Shown piece after piece: positions 63,783 to 64,000 of a DNA stretch of 64,000 bases. The translations under genes were made by a program, and so were the position numbers. The number at the start of each line of letters is the position of its first letter. Positions within the stretch are counted from its first letter, which is position 1. The stretch is from Saccoglossus kowalevskii (taxonomy: Eukaryota; Hemichordata; Enteropneusta; Harrimaniidae), in the NCBI RefSeq assembly GCF_000003605.2, contig NW_003153745.1:317677-381676 (forward strand), in the 5' to 3' direction. The notes under the pieces were generated by a model. That model was not told the DNA's origin and searched no databases. It was given only the letters and a program-made list of their open reading frames with translations.

Positions 63783-64000
63783 GATTATATACAAATATGG
63801 ATTGCGAGGGTTGGGGTGGAGGAAGGGAAGACAGGAAGAAATTATAACAGCACATATAAACAGGAGCAGGAATGCAGATGAGAGCAGCATATTGAAAGGG
63901 AGTGCCAAGTAGCTAGCACCTTTTTAAAAAGAGCTTCATAGACAGACCACCGTACATACAGTAAGGGGGTAACCCAATACAAAAACATTGAAACTAAGTT

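Larger units (their letters stand above)
25899..64000. other. about 38 kb upstream of the visible exons: intron and/or 5' flank, no supportable exon
   Basis: No frame in this stretch combines length, composition and splice sites convincingly. It consists of AT-rich background with numerous homopolymers, a few microsatellites, one 50-base gap, and the islands of complex sequence listed separately as candidate regulatory blocks. The stretches 26.1-28.7, 33.0-45.6, 46.5-51.5, 52.2-54.2, 54.5-58.3 and 59.1-64.0 kb hold little else that can be named. Since the 58-nt exon needs an upstream partner, at least part of this region must be intron of the minus-strand gene. Confidence 0.5.

Noticed and set aside
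1-64000. Bacterial-type features: operons, CRISPR arrays, insertion sequences
   Set aside because: Coding density, spliced exons and repeat style show a eukaryotic intronic region; no regularly spaced direct repeats with unique spacers were seen.

Overview
This is a eukaryotic, AT-rich, almost entirely non-coding window, with two assembly gaps (21580-22250 and 52108-52157), many simple repeats and several dispersed repeat families. Only one protein-coding gene can be supported, and only in part: two exons on the minus strand, 25841-25898 and 2845-3001. They have good splice sites and matching phase, and they encode a Gln/Tyr/Gly/Asn-rich low-complexity stretch of the kind found at the C-terminus of RNA-binding proteins (hnRNP U-like, FAM98-like and similar). 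If they are adjacent, the intron between them is about 22.8 kb. Earlier exons are presumably upstream, in or beyond the right side of the window, and the 3' end lies to the left. The transposon style (small MITEs, a hairpin-ended tandem family, a non-LTR tail ending in an ATAAAGTTATTATTA-type sequence) and the long introns suggest a marine invertebrate, most likely a lophotrochozoan such as a mollusc. This is inference, not proof.

Layout. 1-2844: sequence downstream of the last visible exon, without a recognisable terminal exon. 2845-3001: exon. 3002-25840: large intron carrying two copies of a degenerate tandem family with a GC-rich hairpin end (3565-4263, 6064-7019), a minus-strand non-LTR/SINE tail (about 7428-7700), a G-quadruplex motif (8572-8597), an (ACCRC)n array (10470-10555), three TACTGTA-ended MITEs (13585, 19888, 24225), a four-copy 65-bp array with CCAAT boxes (16248-16492) with a lone inverted relative at 12781-12853, and a Sox-site-rich block (about 24880-25110). 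25841-25898: exon. 25899-64000: about 38 kb with no supportable exon.

The right-hand part is not featureless. Several blocks of 150-700 bp break the AT-rich, homopolymer-rich background with complex, balanced sequence dense in homeodomain, POU, Sox and Otx-type motifs (28.8-29.3, 31.7-32.9, 45.6-46.0, 51.6-51.7, 54.2-54.4 and 58.3-59.0 kb). They read like conserved non-coding elements around a developmental gene. The RNA-binding-protein gene could be a bystander whose introns hold enhancers for a neighbour. That is a hypothesis which cross-species alignment would settle.

No rRNA, complete tRNA, CRISPR array, operon or intact transposase or reverse-transcriptase gene was seen. Short open frames elsewhere are compatible with chance, the only mild exception being a 59-codon frame at 20798-20977 (minus) that starts in a YY1-like ATGGCGGC context.
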